Source of the DNA: Campylobacter lari
Lineage (GTDB): Bacteria > Campylobacterota > Campylobacteria > Campylobacterales > Campylobacteraceae
Direction of reading: 5' to 3'
Assembly: GCF_004357905.1 (NCBI RefSeq)
Contig: NZ_SMTT01000002.1
Coordinates: forward strand, 124,001-188,000
DNA length: 64,000 nucleotides
The notes beneath the pieces were generated by a model. It did not search any database. It was given only the letters and a program-made list of their open reading frames with translations, and was not told the origin of the DNA. Position numbers and translations under genes: made by a program. Positions 45,318-54,346 of the stretch are shown here, one piece after another; position 1 is the first letter of the stretch, and every line of letters begins with the position of its first letter.

Positions 45318-45932
45318 ATGTATAGACCTAAAAGCAAAAATGAGTTAATGAATTTGGTGCATAATGAAAGAATTTCTCTAAGGGATATTGAAGTATCTTT
45401 GATTGATGATTTTTCTTATGTATTTTATTATTCTAAAAGATTGGATTTTTTAGGTATTGAACATTGGGATGTATCAAATGCTAAAGATATGTCTTATATG
45501 TTTTATTGTTGCGAAAGTTTTAATGCAAATTTGTCACGCTGGAATGTTTCTAAAGTTGAAAATATGGCAAGTATGTTTTTTAACTGCAAAAATTTTAATC
45601 AAGATTTATCAAAATGGGATACTCAAAATTTAAAAGATATGTCTTATATGTTTTTTAATTGTGTTAATTTCAATCATTCTTTATTGCATTGGAAAACTTC
45701 AAATACTACCAGAATGGCACATTGTTTTGAAAACTGTCATGCGTATGAGCATAGTGTTGTGAATTGGGATGTGCAAAATGTAATTACTATGGCATATCTT
45801 TTTCACAATTGCAAAAATTTCCATCATGAGCTAGATGAGTGGAATATCCAAAAGGATTGTAATACTGAAAAAATGTTTGGAAATCGTGGTATTGATAAAC
45901 TTTATGCAGTAAAAGGTATAGAGTTAGAATAA
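45318..45932 (+). CDS. BspA-like repeat protein (DUF285)
   Basis: The 204-residue protein is built from about five repeats of roughly 25 residues with the pattern M-x-x-M-F-x-x-C-x-x-F-N-x-x-L-x-x-W-x-v-S/Q-N/K, typical of the DUF285/BspA family. A short helical N-terminus (MYRPKSKNELMNLVHNE) precedes them. There is no signal peptide, although many relatives are surface proteins, so location is uncertain. AAGGAGG precedes the ATG at 45318. The 218-bp AT-rich gap before it (45100-45317) shows no other gene. Its own promoter is probable. Confidence 0.82.
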   Translation: MYRPKSKNELMNLVHNERISLRDIEVSLIDDFSYVFYYSKRLDFLGIEHWDVSNAKDMSYMFYCCESFNANLSRWNVSKVENMASMFFNCKNFNQDLSKWDTQNLKDMSYMFFNCVNFNHSLLHWKTSNTTRMAHCFENCHAYEHSVVNWDVQNVITMAYLFHNCKNFHHELDEWNIQKDCNTEKMFGNRGIDKLYAVKGIELE

Positions 45933-45934
45933 AC

Positions 45935-45966
45935 AAAATTCACACAATTTTTGTGTGAATTTTTCT
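45935..45966 (+). terminator. Terminator of the BspA-like gene
   Basis: A 13-bp perfect stem (AAAATTCACACAA / TTGTGTGAATTTT) with a TTT loop is followed by further T residues. Confidence 0.85.
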
Positions 45967-46064
45967 TTTGTCTTTTTAAGTTTTTCATCAAGTTTTTGTA
46001 CTAAACTTATCTTCATAAAGCGTTATTTTTTAGCTTCTAGAGATTATTTTTTAGGAAAATTTAC

Positions 46065-48344
46065 ATGAAAATAAAATTTATTACAAAAAGAGATAAAAGT
46101 CAAGTTGCATTTGATATTTTTAAAATTAAAAATGCTATTTTTAGAGCCAATATAAACTCTACTGATAAAAAATTAGAAAATGATGAATTAGGTAGGCTTT
46201 GTGATGAGGTTGTAGCTTTGCTTGATGAAAATCATGCACAGGTAGAACAAATTCAAGATAAAGTTGAAGAGGTTTTAATAAAAAATGCTTTAATCAATAC
46301 TGCAAAATCTTATATATTATACCGCCAAAAAAGAACACAAATCCGCAATGGTAGCTATGATTTGCTAAATTTGTATGATGATTTAACCTTCAAAGATTCC
46401 AAAGAAGCTGATTTAAAAAGAGAAAATGCCAATATCAACTCAGATAGTGCTATGGGTATGATGTTAAAATATGGTTCAGAAGGAGCAAAATACTATGTAG
46501 ATGAGTGTATTTTACCAAAACATATCGCAAATGCACATAAAAATGGCGATATACATATACACGATAAAGACTTTTATATGCTAACACAAACTTGTTGTCA
46601 AATAGACTTGTTAAAGCTTTTTGAAAATGGTTTTAGCACTGGACATGGAAGTTTGCGTGAGCCAAATGATATCAGATCTTATGCTTCTTTAGCTTGCATT
46701 GCTTTACAGGCTAATCAAAATGAAATGCATGGAGGTCAATCTATACCAAATTTTGATTTTGCTATGGCAAAGGGTGTGGCAAAGACTTTTCAAAAAGAGT
46801 ATAAAAAGGCTATAAATGCTTTTTTTGAAATAAAATTAGAGCAAAACTTAGATGAGCAATGCTTTAAAAATGCTAATTTTCAAGTTTCAAGCGAAAAAGA
46901 ATGCTTTAAAGAGCTTTTAAAGCTTGATTTAAATAGTGATGAGAATTTTTTAAAACAAGCAAATGCTTATGCTTACAAAAGAGCATTAAAGCAAACCCAA
47001 GATGCGACTTTTCAAGCTATGGAAGCTTTGGTGCATAATCTTAATACTATGAACTCAAGAGCAGGAGCTCAAGTGCCTTTTAGCACGCTAAATTATGGCA
47101 CCGATACTTCTTTTGAAGGGCAAATGGTAATAGAAAATTTACTCAAAGCCACGATGAAAGGCTTAGGAAATGGTGAAACACCAATTTTTCCTGTGCAAAT
47201 TTTTAAAGTAAAAGAAGGTATTAATTATAATGAAAAAGATCCAAACTACAAGCTTTTTAAACTCGCTATAGAATGTGCTTCTAAAAGACTTTTTCCAAAT
47301 TTTAGCTTTTTAGATGCAAGCTTTAATGCAAAATACTATAAAAAAAATGATTATAATAGTGAAGTAGCTTATATGGGTTGTAGAACTAGGGTTATGGCAA
47401 ATGTTTATGATGAGAGCAAAGAAATCACAAGTGGCAGGGGAAATTTAAGCTTTACAAGTATAAACCTTGTGCGTTTAGCCATAGAAGCCAAAGGAAATTT
47501 AGAGCTTTTTTACTCACTTTTAAAAGAAAAATTAGAGCTTGTGTATGAGCAATTACTTCATAGATATAAAATTCAAAGTCTAAAAAAGGTTAAAAATTTC
47601 CCATTTTTAATGGGCGAGGGAATTTGGATAGATTCAGATTCTTTAAAAGAAAATGATAGCGTAGAAAAAATCATAGCACACGGGACTTTAGCTATAGGTT
47701 ATATAGGACTTTGTGAGAGTTTAATAGCTTTAGTAGGTTCTCATCATGGACAAAGTCAAGAAGCAAGGGATTTAGGTTTGCAAATCGTGCGTTTTATGCG
47801 TGAATTTGTCGATGAAAAAGCACTCAAAGATAAGCTTAATTTTTCACTCATAGCTACCCCGGCTGAAGGCTTAAGTGGAAGGTTTTTAAAGCTAGATCAA
47901 AAAAAATACGGCATTTTAAAAGGCATAACCGATAAAGATTTTTATACTAATTCTTTTCATATTCCTGTGGATTTTCCTATTAGTATATATGAAAAAATTC
48001 AAATCGAAGCCCCATATCATGAACTAAATAATGGTGGGCATATTACTTATGTAGAATTAAACGGCGATGTGAGTAAGAATTTAGAAAGTTTTGAACGCAT
48101 TATAAAATGTATGAAAGAAAGCAATATAGGCTATGGCTCGATTAATTTCCCACTAGATAGAGATCCGGTATGTGGTTATAGTGGTGTGATAAATGAGTTT
48201 TGTCCAAAGTGCCATAGAAAAGAAGATGATATTAAATTTGAACGCATAAGAAGAATCACAGGTTATTTAGTAGGAACGCTTGATCGTTTTAATGACGCTA
48301 AAAAAGCTGAAGTTCATGCAAGAATTAAACACGATTTTTCTTAG
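46065..48344 (+). CDS. nrdD: Anaerobic ribonucleoside-triphosphate reductase (class III)
   Basis: The 759-residue glycyl-radical enzyme reduces NTPs without oxygen. It has an N-terminal ATP-cone (KFITKRDKSQVAFDIFKIKNAI), the GDIHIHDKD motif, the C-terminal zinc site DPVCGYSG...CPKC and the glycyl-radical loop RRITGYLVG near the end. It needs the activase NrdG, encoded immediately downstream with an overlap. Its presence suggests DNA precursor synthesis at very low oxygen, alongside NrdA. Confidence 0.95.
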   Translation: MKIKFITKRDKSQVAFDIFKIKNAIFRANINSTDKKLENDELGRLCDEVVALLDENHAQVEQIQDKVEEVLIKNALINTAKSYILYRQKRTQIRNGSYDLLNLYDDLTFKDSKEADLKRENANINSDSAMGMMLKYGSEGAKYYVDECILPKHIANAHKNGDIHIHDKDFYMLTQTCCQIDLLKLFENGFSTGHGSLREPNDIRSYASLACIALQANQNEMHGGQSIPNFDFAMAKGVAKTFQKEYKKAINAFFEIKLEQNLDEQCFKNANFQVSSEKECFKELLKLDLNSDENFLKQANAYAYKRALKQTQDATFQAMEALVHNLNTMNSRAGAQVPFSTLNYGTDTSFEGQMVIENLLKATMKGLGNGETPIFPVQIFKVKEGINYNEKDPNYKLFKLAIECASKRLFPNFSFLDASFNAKYYKKNDYNSEVAYMGCRTRVMANVYDESKEITSGRGNLSFTSINLVRLAIEAKGNLELFYSLLKEKLELVYEQLLHRYKIQSLKKVKNFPFLMGEGIWIDSDSLKENDSVEKIIAHGTLAIGYIGLCESLIALVGSHHGQSQEARDLGLQIVRFMREFVDEKALKDKLNFSLIATPAEGLSGRFLKLDQKKYGILKGITDKDFYTNSFHIPVDFPISIYEKIQIEAPYHELNNGGHITYVELNGDVSKNLESFERIIKCMKESNIGYGSINFPLDRDPVCGYSGVINEFCPKCHRKEDDIKFERIRRITGYLVGTLDRFNDAKKAEVHARIKHDFS

Positions 48345-48825
48345 ATTAGCCGGTGTCATAAAAGAATCCATAGTCGATGGCTATGGTTTGCGTTATGTGA
48401 TTTTTACTCAAGGCTGCCCTCATCATTGCAAAGGTTGTCATAATCCACAAACACATGATTTTAACAAAGGATATTTGCAAGATTTAGCAAGTTTGTATGA
48501 TGATATTTGTAAAAATCCTTTACTCCAAGGTGTTACTTTTAGTGGCGGGGAGCCTTTTATGCAAGCAAAAAATTTAAGTATTCTAGCAAAACACATTAAG
48601 GCTTTAGGACTTGATCTTACTATATATACAGGTTTTACTTATGAAGAGCTATTGCAAGAACAAGCTATGAAAGAATTGCTTATCTTAGCTGATGTTTTGA
48701 TAGATGGGAAGTTTATTTTAGAGCAAAAAGACTTATCTTTAAAATTTAAAGGTAGTAAAAACCAACGCATTATTGATGTAGCAAAAAGCTTAGAGCAAGG
48801 CAAAGTAATACTTTTTGAAAAATAA
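48316..48825 (+). CDS. nrdG: Anaerobic ribonucleotide reductase activating protein
   Basis: This 169-residue radical SAM activase installs the glycyl radical on NrdD. The cluster motif C-x3-C-x2-C is in QGCPHHCKGCHNPQTHDF, and TFSGGEPFMQ follows. The start is uncertain: ATGs at 48292 and 48316 are both in frame and both lie inside nrdD; I chose 48316. Translation is probably coupled to nrdD. Confidence 0.9.
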   Translation: MQELNTIFLRLAGVIKESIVDGYGLRYVIFTQGCPHHCKGCHNPQTHDFNKGYLQDLASLYDDICKNPLLQGVTFSGGEPFMQAKNLSILAKHIKALGLDLTIYTGFTYEELLQEQAMKELLILADVLIDGKFILEQKDLSLKFKGSKNQRIIDVAKSLEQGKVILFEK

Positions 48826-48845
48826 AGACTCATTTAGTCTTTTTT
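48824..48845 (+). terminator. Terminator of nrdD-nrdG
   Basis: A 7-bp stem AAAGACT / AGTCTTT with a 5-nt loop is followed by TTT, overlapping the nrdG stop. Confidence 0.75.
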
Positions 48846-48892
48846 AACTTAACTATGTTAGAATGCTATAAAATTTAAAAAAGGAGAACAAT

Positions 48893-49546
48893 ATGTTTGA
48901 ATTAAGAAAACTACCTTATGAAGCAGACGCTTTTGGAGACTTTTTGAGTGCAGAAACTTTTGCATTTCATCATGGCAAACACCATCAAACTTATGTAAAT
49001 AACCTAAACAATCTTATCAAAGATACTGAATTTGCAGGAAAAGATTTAGTTTATATCATACAAAACTCAAATGGCGGAATTTTTAACAACGCTGCTCAAG
49101 TGTATAATCATGACTTTTATTTTGACTGCATTAAGCCAAAAACATGCTGTGGCTGTGGCTGTTCTTTAAGTGATGAGTTTAAAGCAGCGGTTGAAAAAGA
49201 CTTTGGTTCTATGGAAAATTTAAAAGAAGAATTCATCAAAGGAGCTACAGGAGTATTTGGTTCTGGTTGGTTTTGGCTAGTTTATAACACTCAAAATCAA
49301 AAATTAGAATTAGTAGCTACAAGCAATGCTGCTACACCTATCACTGAAGGTAAAGTTCCACTTTTAGTAGTTGATGTGTGGGAGCATGCTTACTATGTAG
49401 ATCACCGTAATGCACGCCCTGTGTATTTAGATAAATTCTACGCACACATTAACTGGGAATTTGTAGTAAAAGCTTATGAATGGGCTATCAAAGAAGGTAT
49501 GAATTCAGTAAGCTTTTATGCAAATGAACTTCATCCGCTAAACTAA
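48893..49546 (+). CDS. sodB: Iron superoxide dismutase
   Basis: SodB has 217 residues and removes superoxide in the cytosol. Metal ligands are in FHHGKHHQTYV, YNHDFYFDC and DVWEHAYYVDHRNARP, and GSGWFWL supports the iron form. A short Cys-rich insertion, KTCCGCGCSLSDEF near residues 80-95, is not in most SODs. AAAGGAG precedes the ATG, and GCTATAAAAT at about 48865-48874 is a likely -10 region. Confidence 0.96.
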   Translation: MFELRKLPYEADAFGDFLSAETFAFHHGKHHQTYVNNLNNLIKDTEFAGKDLVYIIQNSNGGIFNNAAQVYNHDFYFDCIKPKTCCGCGCSLSDEFKAAVEKDFGSMENLKEEFIKGATGVFGSGWFWLVYNTQNQKLELVATSNAATPITEGKVPLLVVDVWEHAYYVDHRNARPVYLDKFYAHINWEFVVKAYEWAIKEGMNSVSFYANELHPLN

Positions 49547-49551
49547 AAAAT

Positions 49552-49580
49552 AAAATCTCTTAGAAAGTCTAAGAGATTTT
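49552..49580. terminator. Bidirectional terminator between sodB and purM
   Basis: A 13-bp perfect stem (AAAATCTCTTAGA / TCTAAGAGATTTT) with an AAG loop lies between the convergent stops. Confidence 0.85.
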
Positions 49581-50568
49581 ACTCTAAAACAACCCCTTCA
49601 TTTAGCACAACTTCGCCTATTACATAAGCATCTGAGTTCTCTAAAACTTTTCCTACATTAGATGGATCTATCACCATAACTAAGCCCACACCCATGTTAA
49701 AGCTTCTATACATTTCAGCTTCTTCTACGCTTTGGCCTATTTGATAAAAAATTTCAGGAGTTTTTAGATGATGTTTTCTAATAATAGCACCTATTCCTCT
49801 TGGAAAAACTCTAGGTAAATTTTCTACTAAACCACCACCTGTTATATGAGCTAGTGCATTGATGAAGGGTTTTAATTTTAAAAAGTCTTTTACATAAATT
49901 CTTGTAGGTTCAAGTAAAATATCGATTAAATTTTTACCATCTATTTTATCATCAAATTTAAGCTTTTGTGCTTCAAATAATACTTTTCTAGCTAAAGAAT
50001 ATCCATTAGAATGAAGCCCACTACTAGGCAAAGCTAGTAAAATATCTCCATTTTTTACAAAATTTCTTCTATCTATTTCATCTTTTTCAGCCATGCCCAC
50101 TGAAAAACCTGCTAAGTCAAAGTCATTGTTATGATACATTCCAGGCATTTCAGCAGTTTCTCCGCCTATTAAGGCACAATTTGCTTTTTTACAACCATTA
50201 GCAATCCCTGCTACAACCTTTTTAGCTACTTCTACATCTAACTTTGCACTTGCATAATAGTCTAGAAAAAACAAAGGCGTAGCAAAATTGCAAATTAAAT
50301 CATTCACGCACATTGCTACTAAATCTTCGCCTATGGTGTCAAATTTTTGACTATCAATAGCAAGACGCAACTTTGTGCCTACCCCATCTGTTGCTGCTAG
50401 CATAACAGGATTTTTAAAACCACTTGGCATGGCAAAAGCACCCGAAAAAGAGCCTATGCCACCTAAAACATTTTCATTAAAAGTTTCTTTTACTAAAGGC
50501 TTAATTGCTTCTACAAAAGTATTACCATTGTCTATACTTACGCCTGCATCTTCATAGCTTATATTCAT
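49579..50568 (-). CDS. purM: Phosphoribosylformylglycinamidine cyclo-ligase
   Basis: PurM, 329 residues, makes AIR in purine synthesis. It opens ISYEDAGVSIDNGN and has the ATP-binding ATDGVGTKLRLA, GGETAEMPGMY and ITGGGLVENLPR. It is divergent from coaE with 58 bp between. Confidence 0.97.
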   Translation of the reverse strand: MNISYEDAGVSIDNGNTFVEAIKPLVKETFNENVLGGIGSFSGAFAMPSGFKNPVMLAATDGVGTKLRLAIDSQKFDTIGEDLVAMCVNDLICNFATPLFFLDYYASAKLDVEVAKKVVAGIANGCKKANCALIGGETAEMPGMYHNNDFDLAGFSVGMAEKDEIDRRNFVKNGDILLALPSSGLHSNGYSLARKVLFEAQKLKFDDKIDGKNLIDILLEPTRIYVKDFLKLKPFINALAHITGGGLVENLPRVFPRGIGAIIRKHHLKTPEIFYQIGQSVEEAEMYRSFNMGVGLVMVIDPSNVGKVLENSDAYVIGEVVLNEGVVLE

Positions 50569-50626
50569 TTATCTTCCTTTAAGAATTTAAAAGGTATTTT
50601 AACTAAAAATATTTTAAGGTTAAATT

Positions 50627-51229
50627 ATGCAAAATGCTTATTTTGTGACTTCAAGTATAGCAGGTGGAAAGTCAAGCTTTATAAAAATAGTTCAAAATTT
50701 GGGTTTTGATACTTTAAGTGCAGATGTGATAGCTCATGAGCTTTTAAATGAAAATGCTAATTCTATAGCTAAGCTTTTTGATAATGATGATTTACTTATA
50801 GCAGGAAAAATAGATAGAAAAAAGCTTGGTGCTATTGTATTTAATGATTTAAACGCCAAAAAAAAGTTAGAAGGTTTTTTACATCCTAAAATCAAAGAAG
50901 AAATTTTACAAAAAGCACTAATTTTAGATAAAAAAAACAAGGCTTTTTTTATAGAATTGCCTTTATTTTTTGAAAATAATCATTATCAAGATCTAGGAAA
51001 AAGTATATTGATTTATGCTCCAAAAGAAATTTTATTAAAAAGATTAATACAAAGAGATAATTTAGATGAAAATGAAGCCTTAAAAAGAATTAATTTGCAA
51101 CTTGATATAGAAGAAAAACTAAAAAAAGCAGATTTTGTGATAAAAAATATTTCAAGTTATGAAAAATTTGAAGAAAATGTGCTAAATTTTTTAAAACATA
51201 CTTTAAAGGTTAAAAATGAAATTTTATAA
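50627..51229 (+). CDS. coaE: Dephospho-CoA kinase
   Basis: The 200-residue kinase carries out the last step of coenzyme A synthesis. A P-loop-like SSIAGGKSSF lies at residues 7-16, with Ser where the usual first Gly of Walker A stands. The CoaE-typical DADVIAHELL equivalent reads SADVIAHELL, then FLHPKIKEEI and LIQRDNLDENEALKRI. It overlaps dapF by 14 bp. Confidence 0.93.
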   Translation: MQNAYFVTSSIAGGKSSFIKIVQNLGFDTLSADVIAHELLNENANSIAKLFDNDDLLIAGKIDRKKLGAIVFNDLNAKKKLEGFLHPKIKEEILQKALILDKKNKAFFIELPLFFENNHYQDLGKSILIYAPKEILLKRLIQRDNLDENEALKRINLQLDIEEKLKKADFVIKNISSYEKFEENVLNFLKHTLKVKNEIL

Positions 51230-51965
51230 ATATTGTGCAAGCGGAAATGATTTTGTAGTATTTGCAGATGGTGAAAAAAAAGATCGTAGCGAGTTAGCTA
51301 GAATTCTTTGTAATCGTTATGAGGGCATAGGTGCTGATGGACTTATAGTAGTTGTGCCTCATGATAGATATGATTTTGAATGGGAATTTTATAATTGCGA
51401 TGGCAGTAAAGCAAATATGTGCGGTAATGGATCGCGTGCAGCAGCTCATTTTGCTCATCATTATCTAAAAAAATCACAATATTTAAATTTTTTAACCGGA
51501 GCAGGACTTATAAAATCATTTGTTGATGATGACATGGTAGAGATTAAATTAAGTGGAGTGAAGGATATTAAAGAAGCTTTTAAACATAAAGATAGAATTT
51601 GGCAAGGATGTAATACAGGTGTGCCACATATGGTGACTTTTGTTGATGATTTAAATGAATTTGATGTAAATTTATGCAAAGAAGTGCGTAAAAAATATAA
51701 CGCAAATGTTAATTTTGCTAAAATAGAAAATGAAGAATTTATAAGAGTTAGAACCTATGAACGCGGGGTAGAAGATGAGACTTTAGCTTGTGGTACAGGT
51801 ATGGGAGCTTGTTTTTATCTTGCTTATTTAAATCAAAAAGTTAAAGATGATATTTTAGTAAAGCCAAAAAGCAAAGAAAATTTATATTTTAGATTAGAGG
51901 ATGATCAAATATTTTTCAGAGGAAAGGTAAAGTGCTGTTTTGAAGCTGATTATAATTTTACTTAG
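51216..51965 (+). CDS. dapF: Diaminopimelate epimerase
   Basis: DapF, 249 residues, converts LL- to meso-diaminopimelate for lysine and peptidoglycan. The two catalytic cysteines are at 69 (ANMCGNGSRAA) and 192 (ETLACGTGMGA). The opening KYCASGNDFVVF is standard. It overlaps coaE upstream and the Bax-like gene downstream by 26 bp. Confidence 0.97.
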   Translation: MKFYKYCASGNDFVVFADGEKKDRSELARILCNRYEGIGADGLIVVVPHDRYDFEWEFYNCDGSKANMCGNGSRAAAHFAHHYLKKSQYLNFLTGAGLIKSFVDDDMVEIKLSGVKDIKEAFKHKDRIWQGCNTGVPHMVTFVDDLNEFDVNLCKEVRKKYNANVNFAKIENEEFIRVRTYERGVEDETLACGTGMGACFYLAYLNQKVKDDILVKPKSKENLYFRLEDDQIFFRGKVKCCFEADYNFT

Positions 51966-52647
51966 TAGTTTTTTATTTTTAAAAGCTGAATTTATAGCAG
52001 GTTTTGATAAACATTATTATGCTTTAAGTATAAAAGAAAAGCGTGAAGTTTTTATCAAAAAAATCAATGCTTTGTTAGATGTTTCTTTCAAAGAAATTGA
52101 AAATGAAAAAGAATTTATAGATATTTTTTTTGAGGAAGCTTTAAAGAGTAATTTTAGAAAACTAAATTCTAATGCTGTGCAAAAACTATGGTTTTTAAAA
52201 GAAAAATATCGCGTTAAAAATTTATACGATCACAAGGAATACCAACTGCGTATCCAAAAGGTTCCAAAATCTTTAGCCATAGCCCAAGCAATTATTGAAA
52301 GCGCAACTGGCACAAGTCGTTTTGCTAAAGAAGCAAATAATTTATTTGGAGAATGGACTTGGGGTGAGAAAGGTTTGATTCCAAAAGAAAGAAGTGAAGG
52401 TAAAACTCATAAAATTCGTATATTTGATACCTTGCAAGAAAGTGTGGATTCATACTTGCTAAATTTAAATCGTCATGATGCTTATAAGGAATTTAGAGCT
52501 TGGCGGTGGGATGCTATAAATCAAAATGAAAAACTTGATGGTAAAGAAGCGGCAAGTCATTTGGAAAAATATTCAGAGATTAAAAGTAATTATACTAAGC
52601 TTATTATTTCTATCATAAATCAACATAAGCTTGATGAGTTAGATTAA
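51940..52647 (+). CDS. Bax-like glucosaminidase-domain protein
   Basis: The 235-residue protein has a short signal peptide (LIIILLSSFLFLKA) and a Bax/FlgJ-type glucosaminidase domain: KSLAIAQAIIESATGTSRFAKEANNLFGEW, with the catalytic Glu in IES, then FDTLQESVDSYLLNLNRH. It should cut peptidoglycan. The only suitable start is TTG at 51940, inside dapF. Pairing with dapF groups two murein functions. It converges on the next gene with a 4-bp overlap. Confidence 0.85.
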   Translation: MKLIIILLSSFLFLKAEFIAGFDKHYYALSIKEKREVFIKKINALLDVSFKEIENEKEFIDIFFEEALKSNFRKLNSNAVQKLWFLKEKYRVKNLYDHKEYQLRIQKVPKSLAIAQAIIESATGTSRFAKEANNLFGEWTWGEKGLIPKERSEGKTHKIRIFDTLQESVDSYLLNLNRHDAYKEFRAWRWDAINQNEKLDGKEAASHLEKYSEIKSNYTKLIISIINQHKLDELD

Positions 52648-53705
52648 TTTCCTAAAGCCCACTCATCAAAAGGTAAAATCATCACACGCACCCCTTCTAT
52701 GAAAAACTCATCTCTTTGTGAAAGCGTGATGATATAAATAGTCGAAAGTGCAAGTTGGTTTTTACTAAGTATTTTTTTGACTTTTAAACTAAGTAAATCT
52801 TTATCTTTAAAGGGCGAGCATAAAAATGCATTTTTAAGACTTGGTAAGTAAAAATCAAAATATTTGGTATAAAAAATTTCTTGTTCAAATTTAAACAACT
52901 CGCTTAAAATCAAATTTTCAAACAAAGCACTAAAGTCTTTTTGTATGCTTAGAGAATTTTTTAGTGAAAAGTCCCAAAAATATACTTTTTTTAAATTTTT
53001 TTCAAGATTTTTTACAAAATACAAAGTGTAGTTTGATTCTAGTTTTTCTATGCTTTTATATAAGGTATCTTTGGAAATTTTTATACTGTTTTTTAGTGTT
53101 TTTAATAGCTCATTAACGCTAAATTCATTCCCAAGTTCCAAGGCAATTTGTTTGAGTATAGTAAGCTCTAATGGAGTGTAAAAACTTCTTAAGTATGATG
53201 AGTTTGTGTTAAAGTTGTGATTTAAAATCACATTGCGTCCTGTATGTAAAAAATAACTTACCATGGTTTTAGTGTCAGCGTATTTTTTGTTTAAGCTTAA
53301 AAATTCTTCAAAGTCTAAATAATCTAAATGAAGTTCTTCAAAATAATCTAAATGAAAATTGCTATCACAAACGCTTATTATGATTTGCAAATTAAGGTGT
53401 TTTAAACTGGCAAAGTCAAAATCATGAGCAAAGTTGCAAAGTGCTAAAAATTTAATCTGTGGATTATAGGTTAAAAACGAATTCAAATTTACCAAAGCAC
53501 TTGCTTGAAATTTCAAATCATCACAATCGATAAAAAGTATATTTTCACTTTTGTACAAAGATAAAAAATTTAAAATTAAATTTTTCTTACCACTTGCAAA
53601 ACCACCTTTTATAATGATGTTTTTATGGGTTTGAATTTGAATTTTTCTTTCATCAAATTTTTGAAATTTTGGGTAATTATCGTAAAAAAATTGTAGTGAT
53701 TTCAT
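52644..53705 (-). CDS. AAA-type ATPase of unknown role
   Basis: The 353-residue protein has a P-loop-like GGFASGKKNLIL near residues 34-45 (GKK rather than GKS/T) and a Walker B-like NILFIDCDDL. The C-terminal half resembles the winged-helix and nuclease-like parts of the AAA_14/DUF4143 family (LRSFYTPLELTILKQIALELGNEFSVNELL). The ATG at 53705 is preferred because the longer frame runs through the tRNA-Ala gene. Function unknown. Confidence 0.7.
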   Translation of the reverse strand: MKSLQFFYDNYPKFQKFDERKIQIQTHKNIIIKGGFASGKKNLILNFLSLYKSENILFIDCDDLKFQASALVNLNSFLTYNPQIKFLALCNFAHDFDFASLKHLNLQIIISVCDSNFHLDYFEELHLDYLDFEEFLSLNKKYADTKTMVSYFLHTGRNVILNHNFNTNSSYLRSFYTPLELTILKQIALELGNEFSVNELLKTLKNSIKISKDTLYKSIEKLESNYTLYFVKNLEKNLKKVYFWDFSLKNSLSIQKDFSALFENLILSELFKFEQEIFYTKYFDFYLPSLKNAFLCSPFKDKDLLSLKVKKILSKNQLALSTIYIITLSQRDEFFIEGVRVMILPFDEWALGN

Positions 53706-53723
53706 AAATTTCTTTGTAATTAA

Positions 53724-53799
53724 TGGTGGAGCATAGCGGGTTCGAACCGCTGACCCCAACGCTGCCAGCGTTGTGCTCTCCCAGCTGAGCTAATGCCCC
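53724..53799 (-). tRNA. tRNA-Ala (GGC)
   Basis: The 76-nt minus-strand gene begins GGGGCATTAGCTCAG. It has the anticodon arm CAACG-CTGGCAG-CGTTG (anticodon GGC), T-loop GTTCGAAC, and encoded ACCA. It is not in an rRNA operon. Confidence 0.95.
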
Positions 53800-53927
53800 T
53801 TTAGATTTTGAAATCATACTATATTTTTTCTTATATTTTCTTAATGTATAAAAAATCTTGTAAATTTTAAAAATTTAATTTTTATCCTTTTTAAAAGGAA
53901 AATAATTAAAAAAAATGTATAAATTTC

Positions 53928-53957
53928 TTGACATAGCAAAGGCTCTTTTTATATAAT
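53928..53957 (+). promoter_or_regulatory. Promoter of the S10-spc operon
   Basis: A perfect TTGACA (53928-53933) and TATAAT (53952-53957) are 18 bp apart. The untranslated leader to rpsJ is about 60 nt and contains a 9-bp hairpin with two G-U pairs (53981-54002). An L4-type autoregulatory role is possible, but the leader is much shorter than E. coli's. Confidence 0.8.
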
Positions 53958-54025
53958 CTTAACATCATTATTATATGGTGGTTAGATTCTTATGGGTCTA
54001 ACGAGTTCTTTACAAAGGAAAAAAT

Positions 54026-54337
54026 ATGGAAAGAATCAGGCTTAAGCTAAAAGCTTATGACCACAGAGTTCTAGATCGCACAGTTGCAGCAATTGTAGAA
54101 GCTGTTAAAAGAACAGGTGCTGACATCAGAGGTCCAGTGCCAATGCCTACAAAAATTAAAAGATACACAGTTTTGAAATCTCCACACATCAATAAAGATT
54201 CACGCGAACAATTTGAGATGAGAATTCATGCTCGTATGCTTGATATTGTAGCAGCTACTCCAGATACAGTAGATTCACTCACTAAGCTTGACTTGGCTCC
54301 AGAGGTCAATGTTGAAGTAAGAGCTATGGGTAAATAA
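54026..54337 (+). CDS. rpsJ: 30S ribosomal protein S10
   Basis: This 103-residue protein begins [17 protein letters not shown] and contains [19 protein letters not shown], both diagnostic of S10. It is the first gene of a 21-gene ribosomal operon running to secY. The ATG follows ACAAAGG. S10 also functions in transcription antitermination as NusE. Confidence 0.99.
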   Translation: MERIRLKLKAYDHRVLDRTVAAIVEAVKRTGADIRGPVPMPTKIKRYTVLKSPHINKDSREQFEMRIHARMLDIVAATPDTVDSLTKLDLAPEVNVEVRAMGK

Positions 54338-54346
54338 GGATAGAAT

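Noticed and set aside
53724-53799. Prophage or island attachment at tRNA-Ala, and likewise at tRNA-Glu
   Set aside because: No integrase and no repeated tRNA 3' end was noticed nearby, and the flanking genes are housekeeping.
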